A stretch of 64,000 nucleotides of DNA from assembly GCF_000428945.1 (NCBI RefSeq), contig NZ_AUAX01000023.1, forward strand, positions 83,954 to 147,953, read 5' to 3'. A program made the translations under genes and the position numbers. Positions 8,209 through 16,207 of this stretch are shown one piece after another. The notes beneath the pieces were generated by a model. The model was given only the letters and a program-made list of their open reading frames with translations. It was not told where the DNA came from and did no database searches. The DNA comes from Hamadaea tsunoensis DSM 44101. Its GTDB lineage: Bacteria; Actinomycetota; Actinomycetes; Mycobacteriales; Micromonosporaceae. The number at the start of each line of letters is the position of its first letter. Within the stretch, counting starts at the first letter, position 1.

Positions 8209-9582
8209 TCACCAGGCGAATTCTTCGGACTTGATCTGCTCGGCCGGTACGCCCGCCGACCGCAGCGCGTGCCGGGCGTACGACATCCACTCCGGTGGCC
8301 CGCACAGGTACGCGTCGCTGGCCGTCACGTCGGGTACCAGCCGGCGCAGCGCCCGTGCGTCGCCTTCGTTCGCGAATTTTCCCGGCAGGAACGACGCCCG
8401 GCGGCCCCGTGAGCCGGTCAGGTAGAGCAGCCGCAGCCGGCCGCTCTCGGCGTACGCCTCCAGTTCCGTGCGGAAGACCGCCGTGTCGCGGTCGCCGACG
8501 CGGTAGAGGACCGTGACCGGGCGGCGCGCCGCGACGAGGTCGTCGATCAGCGCGCGCAGCGCCGTGATGCCGACTCCGGCCGCGAGCAGCACCGCCGGGC
8601 GGCGGCTGGCCGGGTCCGCGGTCAGCGCGCCGTACGGGCCCTCGATCATGATCCGGGTCCCCGGCCGGATCGCCGCCGCCTTCGCGCTGTCGTCGCCGAG
8701 GTCCTTCACCGTGATCCGCAACCGGTCCGCGCGCGGCGCGGCCGACAGCGAGTAGGGGTGCCCGCGCGACCATCCCGGCCCGTCCAGGAAGCGCCACAGG
8801 AAGAACTGCCCCGCCTGTACGCGCAGCGCCGTCAACCGGTTCCCGCGGATGTGCAGCGAGACCACGCCAGGCGCCTCGTGCACCACCCGGTCGACGACCA
8901 GCCGGTGGCGCAGCGTACGCCACGCGGGCAGCCCGATCCGGAAGACGAGGACGGCGGCGAGGGTCGCGCAGTAGAACGTGATCCAGAAGTAGCGGGCCGG
9001 CGCGGAGTCGACGAAATGCGTACCCGTCCAGATCTGGTGCGGCAGCGCGAGCCCGACGCCCAGGTACGCGTACAGGTGCAGAAGGTGCCAGGACTCGTAG
9101 CGCAGCCGGCGGCGGGCCGCGCGGATGGACGTGACGACCACCATGATGATCATGGCGAGGGCGGCGACGGCGAGCAGCATGCCGGGGTAGGTCGTGACGA
9201 GGTTCCAGGTCTCGGCGACCAGCCCGAGCGGCGAGGTGGCCCAGTAGCCGAAGGTGATGAAGACGATGTGCGCGATGAGCAGCCAGAAGGACCAGAAGCC
9301 GGCGAGCCGGTGCCGGCGGGCGAGGGTGTCCTGGCCGTAGGAGCGTTCGAGCCACGGGATGCGGGCCATCATCAGGACCTGCAGCAGCATGAGGTCGGCC
9401 GACAGCAGACCGGCGAGGCGGCCGGCGGAGGTGAGACCGTTGTCCTGGCCGCCGAGGTCCTGCAGGCCGCCGCCGGCCACCCACAGCGCGGTGACGGCGA
9501 CGAGGCTGCCGACGCCGAAGGTCCCGGCGACATCCGCCCACCAGCGGCGCGGCGCCCGGATCATGATCGGCTGCGTGCTCAT
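8209..9582 (-). CDS. Ferric-reductase-like transmembrane oxidoreductase with FAD/NAD(P) domain
   Basis: A 457-residue fusion. The N-terminal half holds about six helices with haem-ligand-like histidines (RRHRLAG, LIAHIVF, SWHLLHLYAYLG, ALPHQ), as in the ferric reductase/NOX domain. The C-terminal half is a ferredoxin-NADP reductase module: FAD site RGHPYSLSAAP, NAD(P) site LAAGVGITALRALI and the final CGPPEWM plus aromatic tail EEFAW. It should carry electrons from NAD(P)H across the membrane, probably to the FMN-binding protein encoded next. An in-frame GTG lies six bases upstream at 9588; ATG 9582 is preferred. It is divergent from the two-component genes at 9644. Confidence 0.87.
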   Translation of the reverse strand: MSTQPIMIRAPRRWWADVAGTFGVGSLVAVTALWVAGGGLQDLGGQDNGLTSAGRLAGLLSADLMLLQVLMMARIPWLERSYGQDTLARRHRLAGFWSFWLLIAHIVFITFGYWATSPLGLVAETWNLVTTYPGMLLAVAALAMIIMVVVTSIRAARRRLRYESWHLLHLYAYLGVGLALPHQIWTGTHFVDSAPARYFWITFYCATLAAVLVFRIGLPAWRTLRHRLVVDRVVHEAPGVVSLHIRGNRLTALRVQAGQFFLWRFLDGPGWSRGHPYSLSAAPRADRLRITVKDLGDDSAKAAAIRPGTRIMIEGPYGALTADPASRRPAVLLAAGVGITALRALIDDLVAARRPVTVLYRVGDRDTAVFRTELEAYAESGRLRLLYLTGSRGRRASFLPGKFANEGDARALRRLVPDVTASDAYLCGPPEWMSYARHALRSAGVPAEQIKSEEFAW

Positions 9583-9643
9583 GCCCACCAGCGTGCTGTG
9601 GTCATCTCAGAGTCTTCTGAGAGCGCGATGGGATGATGATGTG

Positions 9644-10306
9644 ATGGTTCCCGCGCCGCTGCTGCTCGTCGAGGACGACATCCAGCTCGCGGAGATGCTC
9701 GGCGAGCTGCTGACCGACGCCGGGTACGCGGTCGACACCGCCCGGGACGGCCAGCGCGGCCTGCATCTCGCCCTGACCAGGACATATACCGTGATGGTGG
9801 TGGATCGGGGACTGCCCGCGATCGAGGGCGCGGACCTCGTGCGGCGGCTGCGCGACCGGGGTGTCGCGACGCCGATCCTGCTCCTGACCGCCCTCGGTAC
9901 GCTGGCCGACCGGGTCGAGGGCCTCGACGCCGGCGCGGAGGACTACCTGGTCAAGCCGTTCGAGGTCGACGAGTTGCTGGCCCGCCTGCGCGCCCTGGTA
10001 CGCCGGCACGCCTCGGCCGCCGGCACGGTCGGCCTCGGCGACCGCGTCCTCGACCTGCATTCCCGCCGGGTGCTCGGCGGCGGCGCGGACCCGGTCGAGC
10101 TGTCCGGGCGCGAATGCGAGCTGCTGCGGGTGCTCGCGGCGCAGCCACGGCGCACGTTCAGCCGCGACGACCTGCTCGCCCGGATCTTCCCCGACGCGGA
10201 CGGGACCGGCGTCGTCGACACCTACGTCTACTACCTGCGCCGCAAGCTCGGGACCGGGGTCGTGCAGACCGTGCACGGGGTCGGCTACCGGATGGGCCGC
10301 GCATGA
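9644..10306 (+). CDS. OmpR/PhoB-family response regulator
   Basis: A 220-residue regulator. The receiver domain has acidic pair Glu10-Asp11, phospho-acceptor Asp54 (VVDRGLP) and the conserved Lys of DYLVKPFE; the C-terminal winged helix ends VDTYVYYLRRKLGTGVVQTVHGVGYRMG, typical of OmpR proteins. Its last codons overlap the kinase start by ATGA, so the pair is translationally coupled. The divergent neighbour is the flavin/haem electron-transfer pair, the obvious candidate target. The start follows a GATGATGATGTG run with no strong ribosome site. Confidence 0.9.
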   Translation: MVPAPLLLVEDDIQLAEMLGELLTDAGYAVDTARDGQRGLHLALTRTYTVMVVDRGLPAIEGADLVRRLRDRGVATPILLLTALGTLADRVEGLDAGAEDYLVKPFEVDELLARLRALVRRHASAAGTVGLGDRVLDLHSRRVLGGGADPVELSGRECELLRVLAAQPRRTFSRDDLLARIFPDADGTGVVDTYVYYLRRKLGTGVVQTVHGVGYRMGRA

Positions 10307-11526
10307 CCGGCCGCTCCGCCGACGCCCGCCTGGTACGCCGGGCCGCCTGGGTGGTCGCGGCGCAGACCGCCGCCGCGGTCGCGCTCGTGGTCGCGGGGAT
10401 CATCCTGGTCGTTCTCGTCTTCACCGTGCGGGAGCAGCGTACGGACGCTGAACGGATCGTGCACGACGCGGCGACGGCCGCCCGCGACGTCACCCCGGAA
10501 CAGCCGCAGATCGTGCTGCTGGAGAGCACCGGGCCGGGCACCACCGTGGAGTCTTCGACGAACGCGCCGGATGTGTTGCGGCGATTGGACATCCGGTCGC
10601 TGCCCCCGGGCCGGAGCACGGTCCGGGCTCCCCGGACCGGACACGGCGACGACAACACCGAGTACCTGCTGTACGCCGCCGACCGGGGCGACGTCCGGAT
10701 GGTGGCCGCGCTGGACACGCGGTTTCGCGCGTACGAGACGCGGCGGCTGGGGACCTCGCTGCTGATCGCCGGGATCGCCGGAATCCTCGCGGCGGCGGCC
10801 ATCGGCTGGTTCGTCGGCCGCCGGGCCGTCCGCCCGCTCGCCGGTGCCCTGGCGATGCAGCGCCGGTTCGTCGCCGACGCGAGCCACGAACTGCGTACGC
10901 CGCTGACGATCCTGCACACCCGCGCGCAGCTCATCGCCCGGCGGCCGCATTCGGGGCTGGACGAGCGTACGCGCCGCGACATCGAGGGGCTGCGCCACGA
11001 CACCCAGGCGCTGACCGAGATCGTCAACGACCTGCTGCTCGCGGCCGAACTCGAACACCGCCCCGAACTCAGCGAGCCGGTCGACCTCGGCGAGCTGGCC
11101 CGGCAGGTGGCAGTCGGCTTCAACATCCTGGCCCAGCAGAACTCCGTACGCCTGACCGCCGAAACCCCGGCCGCACCGGTCGTCATCGCCGGTGTCGCCG
11201 TGGCGCTGCGCCGGGCGGTCAACGCGCTCGTGGACAACGCGCTGGCGCACACCGGCCCCGGCGACGAGATCGTCATCGCGGCCGGGCTCGACGCGGGGGC
11301 GGCGACGCTGTCGGTCACCGACACCGGCGAAGGGCTCGACCCTGCCGAGGCGGACACGCTGACCGAACGCTTCGCCCGGGGCGGCACGGACACCGGGCGC
11401 GGACGGCGGTTCGGGCTCGGGCTCGCGCTCGTCCGCGAGGTGGTCGAGGCGCACGGCGGCGGTCTCACGCTGACCGGCCGCCCCGGCGAAGGAGCCCGCG
11501 CCGTCCTCACCTTCCCCACCCGCTGA
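10303..11526 (+). CDS. Sensor histidine kinase, partner of the OmpR regulator
   Basis: A 407-residue membrane kinase. Helix 1 (about 15-40) and helix 2 (about 151-170) flank an extracytoplasmic sensor of about 105 residues, followed by a short HAMP-like stretch. The phospho-accepting box is FVADASHELRTPLT with His195. The ATPase domain has the N box RAVNALVDNALAHTGPGDE, the G1 box DTGEGLD and the G2 box RRFGLGLALVREVVEAHGG. The extracytoplasmic loop has no recognisable ligand domain. The gene overlaps the regulator by four bases. Confidence 0.9.
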   Translation: MTGRSADARLVRRAAWVVAAQTAAAVALVVAGIILVVLVFTVREQRTDAERIVHDAATAARDVTPEQPQIVLLESTGPGTTVESSTNAPDVLRRLDIRSLPPGRSTVRAPRTGHGDDNTEYLLYAADRGDVRMVAALDTRFRAYETRRLGTSLLIAGIAGILAAAAIGWFVGRRAVRPLAGALAMQRRFVADASHELRTPLTILHTRAQLIARRPHSGLDERTRRDIEGLRHDTQALTEIVNDLLLAAELEHRPELSEPVDLGELARQVAVGFNILAQQNSVRLTAETPAAPVVIAGVAVALRRAVNALVDNALAHTGPGDEIVIAAGLDAGAATLSVTDTGEGLDPAEADTLTERFARGGTDTGRGRRFGLGLALVREVVEAHGGGLTLTGRPGEGARAVLTFPTR

Positions 11527-11618
11527 GGTCCCCGGACCCGGTGGGGCCCGCGGAGCGGGGAACCTGCATCGATGGTCGCTCGTGTCTGATGGTGTCAGTG
11601 CGACACGGGAGGAACGGG

Positions 11619-11670
11619 TTGGATGCCGACGACTTCGACGAGTTCTACCTGCCAGGCGAACATGCTGGAG
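11619..11670 (+). pseudogene. Possible remnant of an ECF sigma factor start
   Basis: A short frame in the 238-base gap after the kinase reads LDADDFDEFYLPGE. The D-F-D-E-F-Y pattern resembles the first helix of actinobacterial ECF sigma factors (DFDEFYxxxY), but the continuation is unrelated and the frame ends after 61 codons. It may be a decayed gene start or chance. Confidence 0.2.
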
Positions 11671-11733
11671 GTGAGCCCGTTCACAACGCAGCGCCCGACC
11701 GGCCTTCACTCATGAGATTCCGATAATATGATT

Positions 11734-11755
11734 CTCGTATCATCCGAGATACGAG
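11734..11755. promoter_or_regulatory. Dyad operator overlapping the ribosome site of the NmrA-like gene
   Basis: CTCGTATC-atccga-GATACGAG is a perfect 8-bp inverted repeat. Its right arm runs into GAGGAG, the ribosome-binding site of the gene starting at 11765, and a GATAAT -10-like hexamer lies at 11722-11727. A bound repressor would block this promoter; its gene is not adjacent. Confidence 0.6.
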
Positions 11756-11764
11756 GAGTCAGTC

Positions 11765-12652
11765 ATGATCACGATCATCGGGGCGACCGGCACCATCGGT
11801 CGCCTCACCCTCTCCGCACTGCTCGACCAGGGCGTACGCGTCGCCGCCGTCACCCGCGATCCGCACAGCGAACTGCCCGCCGGGGCGTACCGGATCGTGG
11901 GTGACCCGGGGCGGCCGGAGACCCTGGCCGGGGCGATCGACGGCACGCAGGCGCTGCTCATCAGCCCCCGGGCCGTCGGACCCGCCCTCGCCGATCTGCT
12001 CGAACTCGCCCGGCGCGGCGGAACCCGGCAGGCCGTCCTGCTGTCGGCGGCGACCGTCGCGTACCCGGCGGGGCTGGCGAAGTTCCGGGCGGGCTTCGAG
12101 GCGGCCGAGCTGGCCACCGCCGAATCCGGTCTGGAGTGGACGTTCCTGCGCTCCACCGACTACGCGGCCAACGCACTCGCGTGGGCCGGCCAGGTCCGCG
12201 CCGGCGACGTCGTCCGGGGCGCGTACGCGGCCGCGCGGACGTCCACCGTGCACGAGCGGGACGTCGCGGCGGTCGCCGCCCGGGCGCTGACCGAGCCCGG
12301 GCACGCCGGGAAGTCCTACATCCTCACCGGCCCGGAGTCGCTCTCCCAGGCCGACAAGGTACGCCTCCTCGGCGCCGCGACCGGCCGGCCGCTGACGTTC
12401 CAGGAGCTGCCGCCCGACGACGTACGCGCCGGCATGCTGGCCGCGGGCCTGCCCGAGGAGGTGCCCGACCGGCTGCTCGGCTCCCTGGCCGACTACGCCC
12501 GCGAACCGGGGCCGACCTCGGACGACGTCGAGAAGGTGCTCGGCCGCCCGGCCCTGACCTTCGCCGACTGGGCCGCCGAACACGCGGCCGCGTTCACCGG
12601 CGGGGCGGCCTTCGCGAGCGGCGCCGCCTTCACGAGCGGGGGCGCGCGATGA
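11765..12652 (+). CDS. NmrA-like NAD(P)-binding protein
   Basis: A 295-residue atypical short-chain dehydrogenase/NmrA-type protein. The nucleotide motif is ITIIGATGTIGR at residues 2-13; the middle has LEWTFLRSTDYAANALAW and the C-terminal part AYAAARTSTVHERDVAAVAARALTE, both typical of the NmrA/YtfG group. These proteins reduce quinones or act as redox sensors by binding NADP. GAGGAG is placed six bases before the ATG. It overlaps the next gene by ATGA, so the two are coupled. The C-terminus carries an unusual AAFTGGAAFASGAAFTSGGAR tail of small residues, probably disordered. Confidence 0.85.
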   Translation: MITIIGATGTIGRLTLSALLDQGVRVAAVTRDPHSELPAGAYRIVGDPGRPETLAGAIDGTQALLISPRAVGPALADLLELARRGGTRQAVLLSAATVAYPAGLAKFRAGFEAAELATAESGLEWTFLRSTDYAANALAWAGQVRAGDVVRGAYAAARTSTVHERDVAAVAARALTEPGHAGKSYILTGPESLSQADKVRLLGAATGRPLTFQELPPDDVRAGMLAAGLPEEVPDRLLGSLADYAREPGPTSDDVEKVLGRPALTFADWAAEHAAAFTGGAAFASGAAFTSGGAR

Positions 12653-13326
12653 GGCTGACCGTCATCGCGGCCACCGGCGGCATCGGCCGGCACCTGCTCG
12701 ACCAGGCGGTGGCCGCCGGGCACGACGTCACCGCCGTGGTGCGTACGCCCGCCAACATCCCCCCGCAACCCCGCCCGGTACGCGTCGTCGCGGCCGACCT
12801 GAACGCCCCGGACCCGGCCGCGCTGGAGTCCGCGGTCGCCGGGGCGGATGCGGTGCTGTCCGGGCTCGGGCCGAGGAATCCGCGTACGGAGGCGGGCATC
12901 GCGTCGAAGGGGACCCGGGCGATCGTCGCCGCGATGGCGGCCACCGGCGCCCGCCGGCTCATCGTCGTCAGCGCCGCCCCGATCGGGACGGTCCCGTCGC
13001 CGGGCAACCCGCACCCGCCGAAGCACGACCCGGGCGACGGCTTCTTCATGCGCAACCTCGGGGCGAGGTTCGCCGGGGCGATGTTCCGGGCGCACTACGC
13101 CGACCTGGCGATCATGGAAGATCTGGTCCGGGACAGCGGACTGGAGTGGACGATCTCCCGGCCGCCCCAGCTGACCGACAAGCCGGGCACCGGCCGGTAC
13201 CGGGAGGCGTACGGGCGCAACATCAAGGGCGGCTGGTCGGTGCCGCGCGCGGACGTCGCCCACCACATGCTCGCGATGCTGAACCGCCCCGAGACGATCG
13301 GCCGCATCGTCGGCATAGCCACCTGA
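12649..13326 (+). CDS. NAD(P)H-binding protein (BVR-B/NmrA fold)
   Basis: A 225-residue single-domain protein starting MRLTVIAATGGIGRHLLDQAV, a GxxGxxG dinucleotide site, followed by VDVV-type strands and a C-terminal region ending PETIGRIVGIAT. This is the NAD(P)H-binding (PF13460) group that includes flavin and biliverdin reductases. It starts within the stop codon of the upstream NmrA-like gene (ATGA), so both products should be made together and may serve the same redox process. The 75-bp palindrome at 13376 follows as the likely terminator. Confidence 0.85.
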   Translation: MRLTVIAATGGIGRHLLDQAVAAGHDVTAVVRTPANIPPQPRPVRVVAADLNAPDPAALESAVAGADAVLSGLGPRNPRTEAGIASKGTRAIVAAMAATGARRLIVVSAAPIGTVPSPGNPHPPKHDPGDGFFMRNLGARFAGAMFRAHYADLAIMEDLVRDSGLEWTISRPPQLTDKPGTGRYREAYGRNIKGGWSVPRADVAHHMLAMLNRPETIGRIVGIAT

Positions 13327-13375
13327 CCGCCGGCTCCCGACCGCCGGCTCCCCGCCGCCCCGTCGCCCGCCTCAA

Positions 13376-13450
13376 GATCCCGTTTGGATCACGGTTATCA
13401 CCCGAATCATGGCCCATGATTCGGGTGATTTCCCTGATCCAAACGGGATC
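13376..13450. repeat. 75-bp palindrome, copy in a convergent junction (reverse orientation)
   Basis: Near-perfect inverted repeat beginning GATCCCGTTTGGATCACGG and ending TGATCCAAACGGGATC, placed between the stops of two convergent genes. Read on the minus strand it matches the copy at 45412-45486 (arms GATCAGGGAAATCACC and GTGA-AACCGTGATCC), so it belongs to that subtype in the other orientation. It should fold as a bidirectional transcription terminator. Confidence 0.85.
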
Positions 13451-13493
13451 AAGGCCCGGATCACGAGCCGCGTCACGGACCGGGAAAGGGCGG

Positions 13494-14582
13494 TCAAGGG
13501 GTAGGCGCCTTGGGGAGGTGGCGCGGGGTCCAGCCGCGGCTGACCGCGCCGACGAGCTGCGGCGGCGTCGACTTGCGCGCCATCGCCTTGAAGAACAGGT
13601 AGCTCGCGACCAGGAGAATCCAGCGCCCCAGCTGGAGCAGCAGGGCGCCCGCCCCCTCGTCGCAGCTGAACGTCGCCGAGGTGTCGTTCGCCGAGTGGAC
13701 CACCATCACGAGCACGATGCCGCCGACCGCGGCGGGCGTACCCCGGCGGCCGTAGAGATGCCACATCCGCCAGGCGAGCGCCGTCGCCGCCGCCGTCCAC
13801 AGCCAGTGCAGCGGCGACACCGAGAACATCCGGAACACCTGCGCCTGCAGTACGCCGAGAGTCGTCGGGACCGCCGTCTGCGTCCCGCAGAAGTTCGGGC
13901 CGGTGGCGTGCGCGGTGGCGTACGCGTACTGGGTCGTCTCGGTGATCGCGAAGGCGAACCCGGCGGCCAGGCCGAGCGCCAGGCCGGCCCGGGGATCGCG
14001 GTAGCGGCCGAACGCGTACAGGCAGAGGGGGACGAGCAGTTTCGTACCCTCCTCGACGAGGCCGACGGTGATCGTGGCGGTGCGGGCGCCGGCGCCGTTC
14101 AGGATCGCGCTGTTGACGTTGGCGGCGATCACCAGGACGGCGCCGGCGACCGCGACCATGACGGCGATCAGCTCGGGCAGGCCGATGACGTCGTCCAGCG
14201 CCAGCTGCCGGACCATGAAGCGATAGAAGGCCCAGCTCAGCGCGGTCATCGCGAGAAAGCTGACGAGGGCGGCGAGGGCCACCTCCCCGTTCGCCCGGTA
14301 CGCCGCCCCGCCGGCCGCGATGACCACCAGTGCCGCGACGACGAACCAGATCCAGCGGCCCCAGAACCGGCCGTGGAAGAACCGGCCCCGGTCGGAGCGC
14401 TCGTCGCTGGCCCGCACGCGGCCGGTCCAGGCGCGACCGTCCCAGAAGCGGGATTGCGAGACGGTGGTCGACGGATCGGGGAACCAGTCCGCCTCCGGCC
14501 GGCCGAGTCGCGCGCGGGCCAGGCGCAGCGCGGCGGCGAACCCAGCCGCCAGCAGGAGCACGCCCAGCACGCTGAGGAACAT
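13494..14582 (-). CDS. PrsW-family intramembrane metalloprotease with N-terminal DUF2510
   Basis: A 362-residue protein. After a first hydrophobic segment, residues 33-52 (WFPDPSTTVSQSRFWDGRAW) form a DUF2510 motif, a short cytoplasmic tag in actinobacterial membrane proteins. About seven further helices carry the PrsW catalytic set: E177-E178-x-x-K181 (VEEGTK), FAITE with Glu215, His259 (SPLHW) and H296-x3-D300 (VHSAND). PrsW proteins cleave membrane-bound anti-sigma factors or related substrates within the bilayer; the substrate here is unknown and no anti-sigma gene is adjacent. The start follows GGTGGGGG. A 64-residue gene lies 47 bases upstream on the same strand. Confidence 0.88.
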   Translation of the reverse strand: MFLSVLGVLLLAAGFAAALRLARARLGRPEADWFPDPSTTVSQSRFWDGRAWTGRVRASDERSDRGRFFHGRFWGRWIWFVVAALVVIAAGGAAYRANGEVALAALVSFLAMTALSWAFYRFMVRQLALDDVIGLPELIAVMVAVAGAVLVIAANVNSAILNGAGARTATITVGLVEEGTKLLVPLCLYAFGRYRDPRAGLALGLAAGFAFAITETTQYAYATAHATGPNFCGTQTAVPTTLGVLQAQVFRMFSVSPLHWLWTAAATALAWRMWHLYGRRGTPAAVGGIVLVMVVHSANDTSATFSCDEGAGALLLQLGRWILLVASYLFFKAMARKSTPPQLVGAVSRGWTPRHLPKAPTP

Positions 14583-14629
14583 GTCCCCCACCTTGGCACA
14601 AACTCGATCACACCGGGGCAGAAAAGGCG

Positions 14630-14824
14630 TTAGAGGAACAGCTCCCGCAGGTAGCCCCAGACCCGGGCGGCGATCTCGGCGATCCGCGCGTACACGTCGG
14701 GCAGGGTGCGGGTGAGCCATTCGACGAACGCGGGGAAGGTCGCGAGGATCAGCCGCCGGTGCAGATCGTCGAGCCCGTCGAGGGCGTCGATGATCCGCCT
14801 GCGGTCGGCCTCGTCGAGCGTCAT
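14630..14824 (-). CDS. Small hypothetical protein, 64 residues
   Basis: MTLDEADRRRIIDALDG begins a highly charged helical segment, followed by an amphipathic stretch (LATFPAFVEWLTRTL) and a hydrophobic-aromatic end (ARVWGYLRELFL). GGAAGA is suitably placed before the ATG. It precedes the PrsW gene on the same strand by 47 bases and may be its partner or substrate. No family is recognised; the good ribosome site and the lack of an overlapping gene support it being real. Confidence 0.5.
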   Translation of the reverse strand: MTLDEADRRRIIDALDGLDDLHRRLILATFPAFVEWLTRTLPDVYARIAEIAARVWGYLRELFL

Positions 14825-15034
14825 GCGCGTTTCTTCCGGTCACGGGTGGTCGGCCGCGGACGGTCCGTGCGGACGGTGGCCGTTCGCACGGTCAGGATGC
14901 CGTTCGGCGCCCGGCCCGGGCACGGGTTGCCCGTTGCCAAAAGCCCGCCGGTACGCGTACGGCGATGGACGTCGCTCCATTTCGGCCGATCGGCCGGTCG
15001 ACCGGGGTTGCCGGACGTTCGTACCGTCGTCGGC

Positions 15035-16207
15035 ATGGAGGGGGCCGAGTTCGGGAGGGAACTGCGGCGGCTGCGCGGCGCGGCGGGGCTGTCACTGGGT
15101 GCGCTGGCGCGCGCGACGCACTTCGACAAGGGCTACCTGAGCCGCGTCGAGACCGGGGAGCGTACGCCGAGCCCGCAGCTGTCCCGCCTGTGCGACCAGG
15201 TGCTGGGCACGGGCGGATACCTGACGCGGCTGCTGCTGTCGGGGGCGGCGCCCCGGATACCGGCGGTGCGGGAGCAGCCGGCCGAGGATCCGCCCGCCGC
15301 GGCCGGGCGCGCGCCGACCGACCCGCTGCTGCGCGCGCCGTTCGCCGCGATGCTGACCGAACTGCGCAAGCTGGGCCAGTCGAGTCCGAGCGGGACGGTC
15401 CTGGAACTCGTCCGCGCGCAGCTGACCGGCCTGCGCAGCCTGGCCGCCACCCCCGACCCCGAACTGCTGCGCCTCATGGCCCGGTACGCGGAGTACGCCG
15501 GCTGGCTGACCCAGGAGGCCGGCGACGCCGAGGCCGCCCAGTACTGGACCACGTACGCCTGGCGCTACGCGACCCGCGCGGGCGACGCCGAGCTGGCCGC
15601 GTACACGAAGGTCCGGCAGGCCGAGCTGGCGATGGAGCGCGGCGATCCGGTGTCCACTCTCGACTACGCCACCGAGGTCCAGGCCGACCCGGCCGCCTCC
15701 GCCCGGACCCGTGCCCTCGCCGCGCACCGGGAGGCGCAGGCCCATGCCCTGCTGTTCGACGCCCGCCGCGTCGCGTACGCGCTGCACCGCGCCCGCCGGT
15801 GGGGCTTCGCCCACGCCGAGGAGCACGGCGTCCTCGGCTCCTCCACCATCGTCGACATGGCCGCGATGGCCGACGGCTGGTGCGCCTTCGAACTGGGCGA
15901 TCACGACACGGCGATCGAACGCCTGGAACACGGTCTCGCCCAGATCCCCGAGTCGTCGCGCCGCATCCGGGCGATCTTCGGCAGCCGGCTGGCCCTCGCG
16001 TACCTGGCGGCCGACCAGGTGGACAACGCCTGCACCGCGGGGCACCGCGCGTGGGAACTCGCCCAGCTGACCGACTCGGCCACCGCCGGCGCCCAGCTGA
16101 AAATGCTCGCCCGCAACCTACAGCGGCGGCGCTCGAACAGCGCCGCGATGGAGCTGTTCAACCGGCTGACCACGGCCGGTCCGCTGCCGAGCGGTGCCGC
16201 CGCCTGA
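15035..16207 (+). CDS. XRE-family regulator with helical TPR-like C-terminus
   Basis: A 390-residue protein. The helix-turn-helix at residues 1-60 reads FGRELRRLRGAAGLSLGALARATHFDKGYLSRVETGERTPSP, a canonical XRE domain. After a Pro/Ala-rich linker the remaining roughly 280 residues are paired helices with tetratricopeptide-like patterns (YAEYAGWLTQEAGDAEAAQYW, AELAMERGDPVSTLDYATE, MADGWCAFELGDHDTAIERLEHGL). Actinobacteria have many such receptors. Homology starts at ATG 15035 although the frame is open upstream; TACCGT seven bases before it suggests a leaderless message. It overlaps the next gene (TGATG), so both are made together. Confidence 0.87.
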   Translation: MEGAEFGRELRRLRGAAGLSLGALARATHFDKGYLSRVETGERTPSPQLSRLCDQVLGTGGYLTRLLLSGAAPRIPAVREQPAEDPPAAAGRAPTDPLLRAPFAAMLTELRKLGQSSPSGTVLELVRAQLTGLRSLAATPDPELLRLMARYAEYAGWLTQEAGDAEAAQYWTTYAWRYATRAGDAELAAYTKVRQAELAMERGDPVSTLDYATEVQADPAASARTRALAAHREAQAHALLFDARRVAYALHRARRWGFAHAEEHGVLGSSTIVDMAAMADGWCAFELGDHDTAIERLEHGLAQIPESSRRIRAIFGSRLALAYLAADQVDNACTAGHRAWELAQLTDSATAGAQLKMLARNLQRRRSNSAAMELFNRLTTAGPLPSGAAA

